This document shows positions 36,415 through 47,032 of a stretch of DNA of 64,000 bases, one piece after another. This DNA comes from an uncultured Alphaproteobacteria bacterium (GTDB taxonomy: Bacteria > Pseudomonadota > Alphaproteobacteria > Micavibrionales > Micavibrionaceae), in NCBI GenBank assembly GCA_937931645.1, contig CALHAR010000005.1, forward strand, positions 186,001 to 250,000, in the 5' to 3' direction. The notes under the pieces were generated by a model. The model saw nothing but the letters and a program-made list of their open reading frames with translations, was not told the origin of the DNA and did no database searches. The position numbers were made by a program, and so were the translations under genes. Numbering within the stretch: the first letter of the stretch is position 1; each line of letters begins with the position of its first letter.

Positions 36415-37452
36415 ATGGATTTTACTTTAAACCCTTATTTTGCTGGTCTTGGCTTTGTTGTCACCTTTATCCTTTTTCGGATAGGGATAAAATATGCCCA
36501 TAAAATTGGCTTAATGGATAAACCTGGTGGGCGTAAAACGCATGAAGGGGCTATCCCTCTTATTGGCGGGCTCATTATTGTTCCTGTGTTTGCTGCCTTG
36601 GTTTACTCATCAGGGCTACAGTCACAAACATTTCTAGGGGCCTTACTGGGCGGTGTTGTTTTGCTAATGGCGATAGGGGCGCTGGACGATAAATTTCAAA
36701 TACATCCTTGGGCGCGCTTTATTATTCAAATATGGCTGGCCTGTTACGTTGTTATTTTTTGTGATGCTAATCTGTTAAATTTAGGCAATTTATTTGGCTT
36801 TGGCGATGTTGATTTAGGTCAATGGGGGGGTAAGATATTCTCTGTTACGTGCCTTGTTCTGCTGATGAATGCGATTAACATGCTTGATGGTATGGATGGC
36901 TTGGTCGGCGGGTTTCTTGTCATTGCTTTAGGGTGGTTGATGGTCGCGGCGTACACGGTTGGGGCTACGCTTGTCTTTTGGGCCATGCTGTTCTTACTTG
37001 TTCCTATTTTAGGGTTCTTATTTTTCAATGTGCGTTACCCCTTTCATAAAAAAGCACATGTTTTTTTAGGGGATGCGGGGTCATTATCTTTGGCGCTTAT
37101 CGTTGGGTGGTTTGCTATACAAATGACAAAGTCACCGCAACCTTATATGCCACCTGTTGTTATTATTTGGATTATGACGGTTCCCATTATGGACACGTTC
37201 GCGATTTTCTTTACACGTAAAAAACAAGGGCGCAGCCCGTTTGAAGCAGACCGTCTTCACGCGCATTATAAGCTTGAAGATAGAGGGATGAAGCCGAAAA
37301 TTGTGACACCACTTATTTGGTTGACTGCTCTTATTACGGGAGGTATTGGCTATGTTGGTATCCAAATAGGCGTACCAGACTATGTACTGCTCTATAGCTG
37401 GTCAGCGATTTTACTGGGCTATACTTATTACCGTATTAAGCTAGATACTTAA
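36415..37452 (+). CDS. WecA/TagO/MraY family undecaprenyl-phosphate sugar-1-phosphate transferase
   Basis: A 345-residue polytopic membrane enzyme with about ten hydrophobic segments. Motifs are GGRKTHEGAIPLIGGLI, GALDDKFQIHPWARF (the DDxxD-like site), NAINMLDGMDGLVGG, and HVFLGDAGSLSLALIVGW. It transfers a sugar-1-phosphate (often GlcNAc-1-P) to undecaprenyl phosphate to start O-antigen, teichoic acid or exopolysaccharide synthesis. Because MraY (about 360 residues) normally sits in the division cluster, the WecA/TagO group is more likely. It could supply the lipid-linked first sugar for the glycan locus. It follows the Flp gene by 5 bases; its stop overlaps the convergent symporter gene by 4. 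Confidence 0.9.
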   Translation: MDFTLNPYFAGLGFVVTFILFRIGIKYAHKIGLMDKPGGRKTHEGAIPLIGGLIIVPVFAALVYSSGLQSQTFLGALLGGVVLLMAIGALDDKFQIHPWARFIIQIWLACYVVIFCDANLLNLGNLFGFGDVDLGQWGGKIFSVTCLVLLMNAINMLDGMDGLVGGFLVIALGWLMVAAYTVGATLVFWAMLFLLVPILGFLFFNVRYPFHKKAHVFLGDAGSLSLALIVGWFAIQMTKSPQPYMPPVVIIWIMTVPIMDTFAIFFTRKKQGRSPFEADRLHAHYKLEDRGMKPKIVTPLIWLTALITGGIGYVGIQIGVPDYVLLYSWSAILLGYTYYRIKLDT

Positions 37453-38726
37453 TCTTTGTCACTGGGTGTAAAACGCGCCATCACTGTGGTCGCAACCAAG
37501 TCCCCTGTTACATTTAATGTGGTTCGACACATATCTAAGATACGATCAACACCCAGGATAATCCCTATTCCTTCAGGCGGAACACCGATGCTTGATAAGA
37601 TTGTGGCTAACACGATAATACCAACCCCTGGTGTTGCAGGCGTCCCGATGGAGGCCCCAACGGTTGTAAACATTAATAAGAATATTTCCCCTGTTGTTAA
37701 ATCAACCCCAAAAATACTACATAAAAATAACGCCGCCGCGGCTTGGTAAAGGGCGGTTCCATCCATGTTTATTGTCGCCCCTAAAGGAATAACAAAACGA
37801 GATACTTTTTCATCAATGCCTAAGTGTTCTTCCGCCGCCTTTAAAGTAAAGGGAATTGTGGCCGCAGAACTGGAGGTTGAAAACGCAAAAATTTGCGCGT
37901 TACGTATGGCTTTTAAAAACGTAAAAACATTCTGTTTGGCAATAAGTGCTGCGATGACAAGGTAGACTAAGAACATAGCAAACAACCCCAAAAGAACGCT
38001 TAACATATAGGCACCAACACCTGCCAGTGTATCAAGACCCATATGAATGGTGACGTTGGCAATAAGCCCGAAAACTGCATAGGGAGCTAACATCATCGCC
38101 CATTCAATAACCTTCATAGTTGCGGCCTGCGCAAATTCACACAGCTCAGCAAAGGGTCTAGTTTTTTTCTTGGGTAAGGTCAGCATGACGATACCAAGAA
38201 GAATAGAAAAAATCACAATTTGCAGCATATTCTTTTCTAGGCTGGCTTCGGTAAAGTTAACGGGCAGCATATTTTCAATGCGTTGGGGGATGGTCAGTTC
38301 GTCAAAAATTTCAAAAGGTACATCGCTGGTGATCATGATATCATCAACAAATTGCGCGTTAATATATTGTGCGGGGTTAACAGTTTGAATAATCAATACG
38401 CCAATCGTAATAGAAATAAAGGTCGTCATTAAAAAATAAGGAACAAGCTTGGCGCCCATAGTCTTTAAAAAATGCAAACTACCACTATCAATGACACCCA
38501 AGACGATGGAGCTGATGACGAGGGGGATAACTACCATTTTTAATAACCCCAAAAATATAATACCGGGGAGGGCAATCCATTCACCCAATAGTGTTGCCGT
38601 CACGTCATTAACAATGGCAAATCCCGTTGGGGATAAGATAAGGCCAAGAGCAATACCAAGCGCCATACCGAGCAAAATTTTCCACCATAATGTTTGATCT
38701 GTTTTTGGAATATTATGAGTTGTCAT
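37449..38726 (-). CDS. Dicarboxylate/amino acid:cation symporter (DAACS family)
   Basis: A 425-residue inner-membrane transporter of the GltP/DctA family. It has repeated hydrophobic segments and the conserved re-entrant loop FSTSSSAATIPFTLKAAEE (serine-rich HP1), ATINMDGTALYQ in TM7, and GTPATPGVGIIVLATIL (HP2). These proteins take up glutamate, aspartate or C4-dicarboxylates with Na+ or H+. The unit stands alone. Substrate cannot be decided. Confidence 0.93.
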   Translation of the reverse strand: MTTHNIPKTDQTLWWKILLGMALGIALGLILSPTGFAIVNDVTATLLGEWIALPGIIFLGLLKMVVIPLVISSIVLGVIDSGSLHFLKTMGAKLVPYFLMTTFISITIGVLIIQTVNPAQYINAQFVDDIMITSDVPFEIFDELTIPQRIENMLPVNFTEASLEKNMLQIVIFSILLGIVMLTLPKKKTRPFAELCEFAQAATMKVIEWAMMLAPYAVFGLIANVTIHMGLDTLAGVGAYMLSVLLGLFAMFLVYLVIAALIAKQNVFTFLKAIRNAQIFAFSTSSSAATIPFTLKAAEEHLGIDEKVSRFVIPLGATINMDGTALYQAAAALFLCSIFGVDLTTGEIFLLMFTTVGASIGTPATPGVGIIVLATILSSIGVPPEGIGIILGVDRILDMCRTTLNVTGDLVATTVMARFTPSDKD

Positions 38727-38878
38727 GAAATTATGCTCTCTTATCTTTTGTTTTTATTGTTCAATATCAATGGTTTGAAAATAAGTTGTGATGTTTTTTT
38801 AAAAATATCGAATGGTTTAGTGCGACTAAGCGTATAACAAATATAAAGAATAACAACAAAAAGAAGGAGTATTGAATC

Positions 38879-39022
38879 ATGAAAAAACTATTCTTATTGG
38901 AGACAGCAAGATTAATTTTTTAAGCCCCGCCTGTTTTGGCAGAGTACCATGAAGAATGGCACTATCGCGTAAACATAAAGAAGGTGTCACGCATTAAAGA
39001 TAGTTTAATAGGTACGGTTTAA
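38879..39022 (+). pseudogene. Possible small secreted-protein gene interrupted by an in-frame stop
   Basis: A strong AAGGAG at 38864-38869 sits 9 bases before an ATG that opens MKKLFLLETARLIF, then a TAA at 38921-38923. The same frame continues open for 32 codons, starting APPVLAEYHEEWHYRV, to a TAA at 39020-39022. The beginning looks like a damaged signal peptide with VLA as cleavage site. It may be a decayed small gene, or chance. It occupies part of the 292-base space between the symporter and trhO; nothing else was seen there. Confidence 0.3.
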
Positions 39023-39948
39023 TAAGCCGTGTCACCAGGAATTCCTTCACCCGCTTTTTTCATTTGTTCGTGACGCATTCTAAACGCATGGGCTTTTTCT
39101 TCGCTCAATGTTTCAATACAATGCGGGCAAGACACCCCTTTTTCATAGGCGTCGCTCTCTAAATCTTCAGGGCTTAAAGGGAAGCGGCATCCGTAGCATA
39201 ATTGATAGGGGCTTTCTTCTAAGTTCTGACCCACGGCAACGCGGCGATCAAAAACAAAACAATCACCATTCCATTTACTTTGGTCGGCGGGTACGTCTTC
39301 TAAATATTTCAAAATACCGCCTTGTAGGTGATAAACCTCTTCAAAGCCATGCGCCATCATATAACTAGAGGCTTTTTCACAGCGAATACCACCCGTGCAA
39401 AACATGGCGACTTTCTTTTGTTTTTTAGGGTCCATATGTTCTGCAACATAATCTTTAAACTCTGTGAAGGTCTTTATATTGGGGTCAATCGCGCCTTCAA
39501 AAATACCGACAGCGGTTTCATAATCGTTACGTGTATCAATTAACGTGACATCAGGGTCATTGATCAAATCATTCCAATCTTGTGGTTTCACGTAGGTACC
39601 GACCTGGTCATTGGGGTTGGCCTCTGGCGCTTTCATCGTGATAATTTCTTTTTTCAAGCGCACTTTGATACGACGAAATGGTTTTTCTTCGGCGCTGGAA
39701 TATTTTAACTCTCCAGACTTTACGCCCGCAATGTCGTCTAATAGATCAATAATTTGTGGAATGGTATCACCTTGCCCTGCAATGGTACCGTTCATTCCTT
39801 CGGGGGCAATCAAAAGCGTTCCACAAATACCGAGATCATCACAACGTTCACGAATTTGCGTTTGTAACGTCGGCAAATCTTTCAATGTGACAAAGCGGTA
39901 AAGCGCCGCGACTGTCCAGACATCATTATTTTGCGGTTTATTTTCCAT
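39019..39948 (-). CDS. trhO: tRNA uridine(34) hydroxylase (rhodanese-related)
   Basis: A 309-residue TrhO/YceA protein that hydroxylates U34 of tRNAs to 5-hydroxyuridine. N-terminal domain: TLLIAPEGMNGTIAGQ and FRRIKVRLKKEIITM. The rhodanese domain has TLIDTRNDYETAVG and the active Cys C184 in MFCTGGIRCEKASSYM. The C-terminal part ends with a CYGCRFP/CPHC pair likely to bind zinc. Length is normal for the family. It sits 17 bases from oxyR on the same strand, so readthrough from oxyR is possible. Confidence 0.93.
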   Translation of the reverse strand: MENKPQNNDVWTVAALYRFVTLKDLPTLQTQIRERCDDLGICGTLLIAPEGMNGTIAGQGDTIPQIIDLLDDIAGVKSGELKYSSAEEKPFRRIKVRLKKEIITMKAPEANPNDQVGTYVKPQDWNDLINDPDVTLIDTRNDYETAVGIFEGAIDPNIKTFTEFKDYVAEHMDPKKQKKVAMFCTGGIRCEKASSYMMAHGFEEVYHLQGGILKYLEDVPADQSKWNGDCFVFDRRVAVGQNLEESPYQLCYGCRFPLSPEDLESDAYEKGVSCPHCIETLSEEKAHAFRMRHEQMKKAGEGIPGDTAY

Positions 39949-39965
39949 TTGGCTGTTATATGAAA

Positions 39966-40859
39966 TTATAGTGTTTTTTTCAACGTTTTTATAACGGCCT
40001 TAATATTAGTTTTTTTATAGCTCCTATCGCGCCAAACAAGGCTGATGTTACGCGATGGAGCGGGCTTACCAAAGTAATGAAGATCAACAGTTTTAGGGGT
40101 GACCCCTTGCTTAATCATCATTTCTGGGAGGAGTGTCAGGCCATAACCTTGCCCAACCATTTGAATCAAGGTCTGTAAGCTGGTGGCGCGTAAAGGTTGA
40201 TCGCTGTCATTATCAACCTTGCTACAGGCTGATAATATATGGTCGCGCAGGCAGTGGCCATCTTGAAGGAGAAGGAGTTTTTTATCGTCTAAATCATGGA
40301 TGCTCAGACGTTGGCTTTTGTTAAATGTATTTCTAGGTGAAGCACAGATAAACTCTTCTTCAAATAAGATGACATGATTAAGTGATTTTATTTCAAAAGG
40401 TAGTGCCATTAAGGCAATATCAATCTTACCTGCCGTTAACTTTTCAATGAGGTTGTCGCTTGTCTCTTCGGTAAATTGAAAATTCATTTTAGGAAAATGT
40501 TTTTGTAAGGGCGTAAGAAGTTGCGGCAACAGGTAGGGAGCAATCGTTGGAATGATACCAATCTGCATAACCCCTGAAAGAGGTTCCTGCATTTGCCGGG
40601 CACTATCTATCATAGCGTCTAATTCAGGCATAATTTTTTGTGTGGTGGCAATGACATCTAAGCCAAAGGGGGTAAAGGTCACGACTTTACGTTTGGTCCT
40701 ATCGAGTACTTTTGTGCCTAGTAATGTTTCCATTTCTTGAATAGCTTGGCTGAGCGTGGGTTGTGTTACATGGCTCAGCTGCGCGGCTTTACTAAAATTT
40801 TTAGTTTCAAAAAGATTGAGCAAATATTGTAACTGCCGTAAGGTAGGAAGATTGATCAT
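39966..40859 (-). CDS. oxyR: OxyR-type LysR peroxide sensor-regulator
   Basis: A 297-residue LysR regulator. The N-terminal winged helix has LRQLQYLLNLFETKNFSKAA and VTQPTLSQAIQEMETLLG. The redox pair is conserved: C203 and C212 in DGHCLRDHILSAC, nine residues apart exactly as Cys199/Cys208 of E. coli OxyR, so a peroxide-formed disulphide switch is expected. It is divergent from katG with a 141-base gap, the usual arrangement in which OxyR activates katG. The family call is secure because of the cysteines and position. Confidence 0.93.
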   Translation of the reverse strand: MINLPTLRQLQYLLNLFETKNFSKAAQLSHVTQPTLSQAIQEMETLLGTKVLDRTKRKVVTFTPFGLDVIATTQKIMPELDAMIDSARQMQEPLSGVMQIGIIPTIAPYLLPQLLTPLQKHFPKMNFQFTEETSDNLIEKLTAGKIDIALMALPFEIKSLNHVILFEEEFICASPRNTFNKSQRLSIHDLDDKKLLLLQDGHCLRDHILSACSKVDNDSDQPLRATSLQTLIQMVGQGYGLTLLPEMMIKQGVTPKTVDLHYFGKPAPSRNISLVWRDRSYKKTNIKAVIKTLKKTL

Positions 40860-43202
<2,343 letters not shown>

Positions 43203-43236
43203 ACCAATGTAGTAAGCTGTAAGTAAAATTATAAAG

Positions 43237-43267
43237 AAAAAACCGCTAATTATATGGCGGTTTTTTT
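43237..43267 (+). terminator. Rho-independent terminator of katG
   Basis: AAAACCGC / GCGGTTTT stem with a ten-base AT loop, preceded by A-run and followed by T7. It lies 35 bases after the katG stop. The A and T runs make it workable on both strands. Confidence 0.88.
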
Positions 43268-43325
43268 ATGCTTTTAATATTTTCTTGTAATATTCTTTCA
43301 ATTAATCAAAGGTTTAAAAACATAA

Positions 43326-43354
43326 TTGACGTAACACATGAATTGGGTTATAAA
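43326..43354 (+). promoter_or_regulatory. Near-consensus promoter for the orphan gene at 43394
   Basis: TTGACG, exactly 17 bases, TATAAA. Five of six positions match in each box. Transcription would begin near 43361, giving a leader of about 33 bases with GGGGAA before the ATG at 43394. Confidence 0.65.
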
Positions 43355-43393
43355 ACATCACTTTTAGGGATAATTTGTAATAAGGGGAATGTA

Positions 43394-43792
43394 ATGGGCG
43401 CACCACAATTAGCAGAAAAATTAAATGAGGTTACCAGCCCTAATCCGTCTGAAGTGGCGAAGGAAATCGTTGGTGGCATAATTGCCGAAGCAAAGAGAAA
43501 GCACCCTCAATTAGGGTACTTAGAAGAATCTATGCGTGATTTATCTATTTTAAGGTACGTTCACTCTTCTTTAGATAGTAAATTAAAGGACAGTGATCCA
43601 AAGACTAAACTTCAGGGTGTTTTATGGGCGAATATAAACTTTATTAAAAACTCTATCAATTCTTCAAAACTAACGAAGTATAATGCAAGTGATAAACTTG
43701 ATGACCTTAAACGGGTTGTTAGGAAAGGGTCTAATCGTCCGTTGCACTCTCTTGGTTCAAAGGGTTCTAATTTGACTGTATTAAGACCTTAA
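43394..43792 (+). CDS. Orphan hypothetical protein, 132 residues
   Basis: I do not recognise this protein. The open frame could begin at 43268, but that start lies in the katG terminator. The ATG at 43394 has GGGGAA before it and a near-consensus promoter in front. The protein starts MGAPQLAEKLNEV, is Lys/Leu/Ser-rich and mainly helical (EVAKEIVGGIIAEAKRKHPQ, then LGYLEESMRDLSILRYVHSS), ends with a basic tail (RKGSNRPL), and has no signal peptide or membrane span. No partner gene is next to it. Codon use is more AT-rich than katG, which might indicate recent acquisition. Confidence 0.6.
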   Translation: MGAPQLAEKLNEVTSPNPSEVAKEIVGGIIAEAKRKHPQLGYLEESMRDLSILRYVHSSLDSKLKDSDPKTKLQGVLWANINFIKNSINSSKLTKYNASDKLDDLKRVVRKGSNRPLHSLGSKGSNLTVLRP

Positions 43793-43833
43793 ATTCTTAA
43801 ATGTCTTTGATAAAACAATATCAATAGAAATCT

Positions 43834-45111
43834 CTAACGTTTATGCATAAAAACCTGGCGATGCGGATAGGGAATTTCGATATTATTTTCTTTTAGCGTA
43901 TCCCATAGAGAGAGCATAACACTACCTTTTGTATTTGTTAGGCCTTTTTCAGCATCCTTAATCCAATAACGAAGCACAAAATTAAGCGAGCTTTCACCAA
44001 ACTCCACCAAATGGCAAACAGGCGCGGGGCTATCAACCACGCGCTCTGGCTTAGTTGCTGCTTCGGTGGCTAATCGTTTTACATCATGGGGGTTTGAGTT
44101 GTAATGCACACCAAATTTGGTTTCGACACGGACCAAAGTATTACCATGTGACCAGTTAATCACTTGCTGTGTAATAAATTCTTCATTCGGGACCAGGTAT
44201 GATTTATTGTCACGGGTGACCAGCTCAGTATAGCGCGCGCCCATATGGTTGACCCAACCAAATGTTCCATCCATCTCAATAATATCACCGGGTTTAATCG
44301 ATTGATCCATCAAAAGGAGCATACCGCTAAATAGGTTTGAGATAACTTTTTGCAAACCAAAACCAATACCCAAACCAACAGCACCAGAAAAAACCGCAAA
44401 TAAGGAGAGGTCAATTCCTGCGGAGGTTATACCGATAAGCAAAGCGGTGACAATTAAGAAAACACGGGCGATTTTTGAAATCAAAACACGTGATGAAGGG
44501 TTTAAGCTTTTGACCGATTGAATACGCTTATCTGTTAGATTGGCTAAAAATAGCGCGGCATACATTAAGATAAATATACCTAAAATCCCTTTGGTTACAC
44601 TTAAGGCGCTCAGGCGAAACTCACCAATACTAAAACCGATGGCGTTAAGTGTTTCCATGGTTTGGTCAAGAACGCCAAAAATACTTAAGGCGACAAGGCC
44701 AAGAACCGTAAAAGAAATAATGTTACGGGCAAAGCGTTGCTCTATAATTTGGGACATAAGGCGAATGAAAACCCAAGCCAGCAATAGTTTTGAAAAAGCA
44801 AAGGCGAAGTTAACGGAAAATCCAAAGCCGCTGGGTCCTGCTATTTTTGCACCAATGAATATAAAAATCATGGCAATAAAAGGGAAGGTTATCTTTAAAA
44901 GACTATAAAGTATCTCCGTTAATCTATAAGGGATGTTTGCTTTATTAATGCGTTCATTTAATGTTGGGTTGATTACACGACTTAAGAGAAAAGCCGCGAA
45001 AAGAGCCGTCACAATTAAAGTCGCTTGGACAGCGCAACTAATCGTTAGGATATATGTTGATACCCATTCTATAATTTTGTCTTGATAAGCGAGAAGGTCT
45101 AATTTTTCCAT
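43834..45111 (-). CDS. MscS family mechanosensitive channel
   Basis: A 425-residue inner-membrane protein. About five hydrophobic segments precede the pore helix (FAVFSGAVGLGIGFGLQKVISNLFSG near residue 240), then the beta domain GDIIEMDGTFGWVNHMGARYTEL and a cytoplasmic C-terminal domain (VRVETKFGVHYNSNP, ending PYPHRQVFM). It should release ions on osmotic downshift. It is longer than E. coli MscS (286 residues) because of extra N-terminal segments. Stand-alone gene. Confidence 0.92.
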   Translation of the reverse strand: MEKLDLLAYQDKIIEWVSTYILTISCAVQATLIVTALFAAFLLSRVINPTLNERINKANIPYRLTEILYSLLKITFPFIAMIFIFIGAKIAGPSGFGFSVNFAFAFSKLLLAWVFIRLMSQIIEQRFARNIISFTVLGLVALSIFGVLDQTMETLNAIGFSIGEFRLSALSVTKGILGIFILMYAALFLANLTDKRIQSVKSLNPSSRVLISKIARVFLIVTALLIGITSAGIDLSLFAVFSGAVGLGIGFGLQKVISNLFSGMLLLMDQSIKPGDIIEMDGTFGWVNHMGARYTELVTRDNKSYLVPNEEFITQQVINWSHGNTLVRVETKFGVHYNSNPHDVKRLATEAATKPERVVDSPAPVCHLVEFGESSLNFVLRYWIKDAEKGLTNTKGSVMLSLWDTLKENNIEIPYPHRQVFMHKR

Positions 45112-45190
45112 TGTTCAAATAGTTTAGCCGAAGCAACGCGACTTGAAAAGTATTCATAATGGAAATCAGATATTATTATTACTCTTGTTG

Positions 45191-45802
45191 TTAAGCTTTA
45201 AGGGATTTAATCAGCATGGTGGTCATGTCTTTAATGAACGCATCATCTAGCTCTTGTCCGCTAATCAAACGAAAGAAGACAGGGCCAAGGACAACATCAA
45301 TCGCGCTGTCTGTATCAAGTTCCTCTGAAAATTCACCCGTTTGTTTGCCGCCATCAATATAAGATGACAGCGTATTATAGCGATCTTGCAAATACGTATC
45401 GGTGAAAACTTGTAAGGCTTCGGGGCTAGATTGTGCTTCCCCAATAATTTCTGCGACAAGGCGTCCGTTCTTTCCCGCCATTTGCCGACATAGTTTATCT
45501 AACTGCATGGTGACCCCTTGCACGGCGTTGCGCGGCGTTGGCATGACATTATTAAAGGCGGGTTGGGTGAAAATAGCTTCCATTATTACGGCAGATTTAT
45601 TGGGCCACCATCGATAAATAGTGGTTTTACCAACGCCAGCCTTTTTGGCGATAGCCTCGATTGAAAGCTTTTGCACAGAGTTATGGGTGAGTAAACGTCG
45701 CGTGGCATCTAATATAGAGCGGCGTGAGCTTTCTGAACGTGGACGTCCTGATTTTTTACTTTCATTATCAACATATTGATTTTGCTGGATATTTTCCTGC
45801 AT
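45191..45802 (-). CDS. TetR/AcrR family transcriptional regulator
   Basis: A TetR-type repressor of about 203 residues. The N-terminal helix-turn-helix is in SRRSILDATRRLLTHNSVQK and IEAIAKKAGVGKTTIYRWWPNKSAV. The ligand domain (about 80-200) is all-helical. The frame can start at 45814, but that ATG overlaps a GGAG ribosome site that serves the ATG at 45802, so the latter is chosen. No efflux gene is beside it. A dyad overlapping its -10 box suggests self-repression. Target genes unknown. Confidence 0.88.
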   Translation of the reverse strand: MQENIQQNQYVDNESKKSGRPRSESSRRSILDATRRLLTHNSVQKLSIEAIAKKAGVGKTTIYRWWPNKSAVIMEAIFTQPAFNNVMPTPRNAVQGVTMQLDKLCRQMAGKNGRLVAEIIGEAQSSPEALQVFTDTYLQDRYNTLSSYIDGGKQTGEFSEELDTDSAIDVVLGPVFFRLISGQELDDAFIKDMTTMLIKSLKA

Positions 45803-45823
45803 TTTTAACTCCATATATCTTAC

Positions 45824-45841
45824 TAAACGAGACGTATTATA
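45824..45841 (-). promoter_or_regulatory. TetR-gene promoter -10 box with overlapping dyad
   Basis: The minus-strand -10 TATAAT is the complement of 45836-45841. The partial dyad TAAACG-AGA-CGTATTA (45824-45839) overlaps it, with the core ACG-AGA-CGT perfect. A repressor bound there would block transcription of the tetR gene. A -35 of TCGACT (complement of 45858-45863) is weak. Confidence 0.35.
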
Positions 45842-45882
45842 ATTGTAATTATTTAAGAGTCGATATTTTTTTAATCTTTTTG

Positions 45883-45891
45883 TGGTATAAT
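45883..45891 (+). promoter_or_regulatory. Extended -10 promoter for the RimK-like gene
   Basis: TGGTATAAT is a perfect TGn-TATAAT extended -10 element, which does not need a good -35. The start would be near 45898, giving a leader of about 130 bases that contains the hairpin at 45971-46003. Confidence 0.42.
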
Positions 45892-45970
45892 TTTCCTTTA
45901 TGACGTAGGGCTAAGATAGTGTATAAAGGAAGAATAATCACTATTAGGGAATAAGCATAATATTTTTGCG

Positions 45971-46003
45971 AAAGCTTCCATGGGGGTAACCCTCGTGAGC
46001 TTT
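45971..46003 (+). promoter_or_regulatory. Long hairpin in the leader of the RimK-like gene
   Basis: AAAGCT pairs with AGCTTT; inside, the stem continues through CATGGGGG paired with CCCTCGTG (two G-T pairs), closed by a three-base loop. The 3' side runs into TTTTATT. It ends 25 bases before the ATG. It may act as an attenuator, a weak terminator or an mRNA-stabilising leader. Confidence 0.4.
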
Positions 46004-46028
46004 TATTAAGAGTTTAGGGAGTGTAGCT

Positions 46029-47003
46029 ATGGAAGTTTGGGTTTTATACGGTGATGATATCGAATCAAATGCGGATTTAGCGCACGAAGCACGCCGTTTT
46101 TTATCCGAAGGGCGTAAAATGGATATTGATGTGAAGGTTATTAACCCTGCACAATTTGATATTTTAGTTACTCAAGGCGAACGTGAGTCCGTTTTGATTG
46201 ATGGTAAAGCGGTTCCTCTTCCTGATTTTGTTTTTCCTTACTTTAATCATAATGACCAAGGGTACTTTCCATTGGCGATTGCACGGCAGTTAGAGCGTTT
46301 GGGTGTTCATGTTTTTAATGGCGCTGAAGTCATTGAAACGGTGCGCGATAAATTACATACGCATCAGATACTCGCCGAAAGTGGTATTGATACGCCAGAT
46401 ACCATGCTAGCAAAATTCCCTGTGAATATAGATTTGATTGAAAGTACAATCGGCTTTCCTTTGGTGGTGAAAACGTTGAATGGTGCGCTGGGGATTGGTG
46501 TGTTCTTATTAGAAAGTAGAAGTGCGTTTCAAGATTTGATGGAACTGGTTGGTGAGACGAACCCAAACCTACAACTTATTTTTCAAAAATTTGTGTCGGT
46601 CAGTAAGGGGCGTGATTTACGCCTTTTTGTTGTTGATGGCGAGGTTGTGGCCGCAATGGAACGCCGCGCCCAAGATGGCGGTTTTAAAGCCAATTATAGT
46701 GCGGGTGCAACGGTTCACGAGTTTAAGCCTGACATTGAGGCAATTGATATAGCTCTGCGTACGGCGGATGTGTTGGATATTGATATTGGTGGTATTGATT
46801 TATTATTCAAAGAAGGGGGCGGTTATACAATTTGTGAAGCCAATACATTCCCTGGATTTAAAGGATTAGAAAAAGCCTCTGGCGTTAATGTCGCCAAAAA
46901 AATATTAGAGTCTATGAAACGTCAGTTGGAAAAAAGCGGTGGTGTTTCCCGTCAAATGAAAAAGGACTTAGGTATTCCTGCCGATTATGTGACACGGCAC
47001 TAA
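46029..47003 (+). CDS. RimK family ATP-grasp alpha-L-glutamate ligase
   Basis: A 324-residue ATP-grasp ligase of the RimK group, which adds amino acids (often glutamate) to a carboxyl group. N-terminal domain: LPDFVFPYFNHND and ETVRDKLHTHQILAESGIDTPDT. Core: FPLVVKTLNGALGIGVFLLE, QKFVSVSKGRDLRLFVVDGEVVAAM and the metal site CEANTFPGFKGLE. A good TTAGGGAG ribosome site sits before the ATG. It stands alone behind a long leader. Possible targets include ribosomal protein S6, a cofactor or a peptide; none can be selected here. Confidence 0.86.
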   Translation: MEVWVLYGDDIESNADLAHEARRFLSEGRKMDIDVKVINPAQFDILVTQGERESVLIDGKAVPLPDFVFPYFNHNDQGYFPLAIARQLERLGVHVFNGAEVIETVRDKLHTHQILAESGIDTPDTMLAKFPVNIDLIESTIGFPLVVKTLNGALGIGVFLLESRSAFQDLMELVGETNPNLQLIFQKFVSVSKGRDLRLFVVDGEVVAAMERRAQDGGFKANYSAGATVHEFKPDIEAIDIALRTADVLDIDIGGIDLLFKEGGGYTICEANTFPGFKGLEKASGVNVAKKILESMKRQLEKSGGVSRQMKKDLGIPADYVTRH

Positions 47004-47032
47004 CCGTAATGACCTAAAAGTTATTTTCTATT

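Noticed and set aside
43268-43393. Upstream extension of the orphan protein from 43268
   Set aside because: That ATG lies in the T-run of the katG terminator and upstream of the promoter; the ATG at 43394 has promoter and ribosome site.
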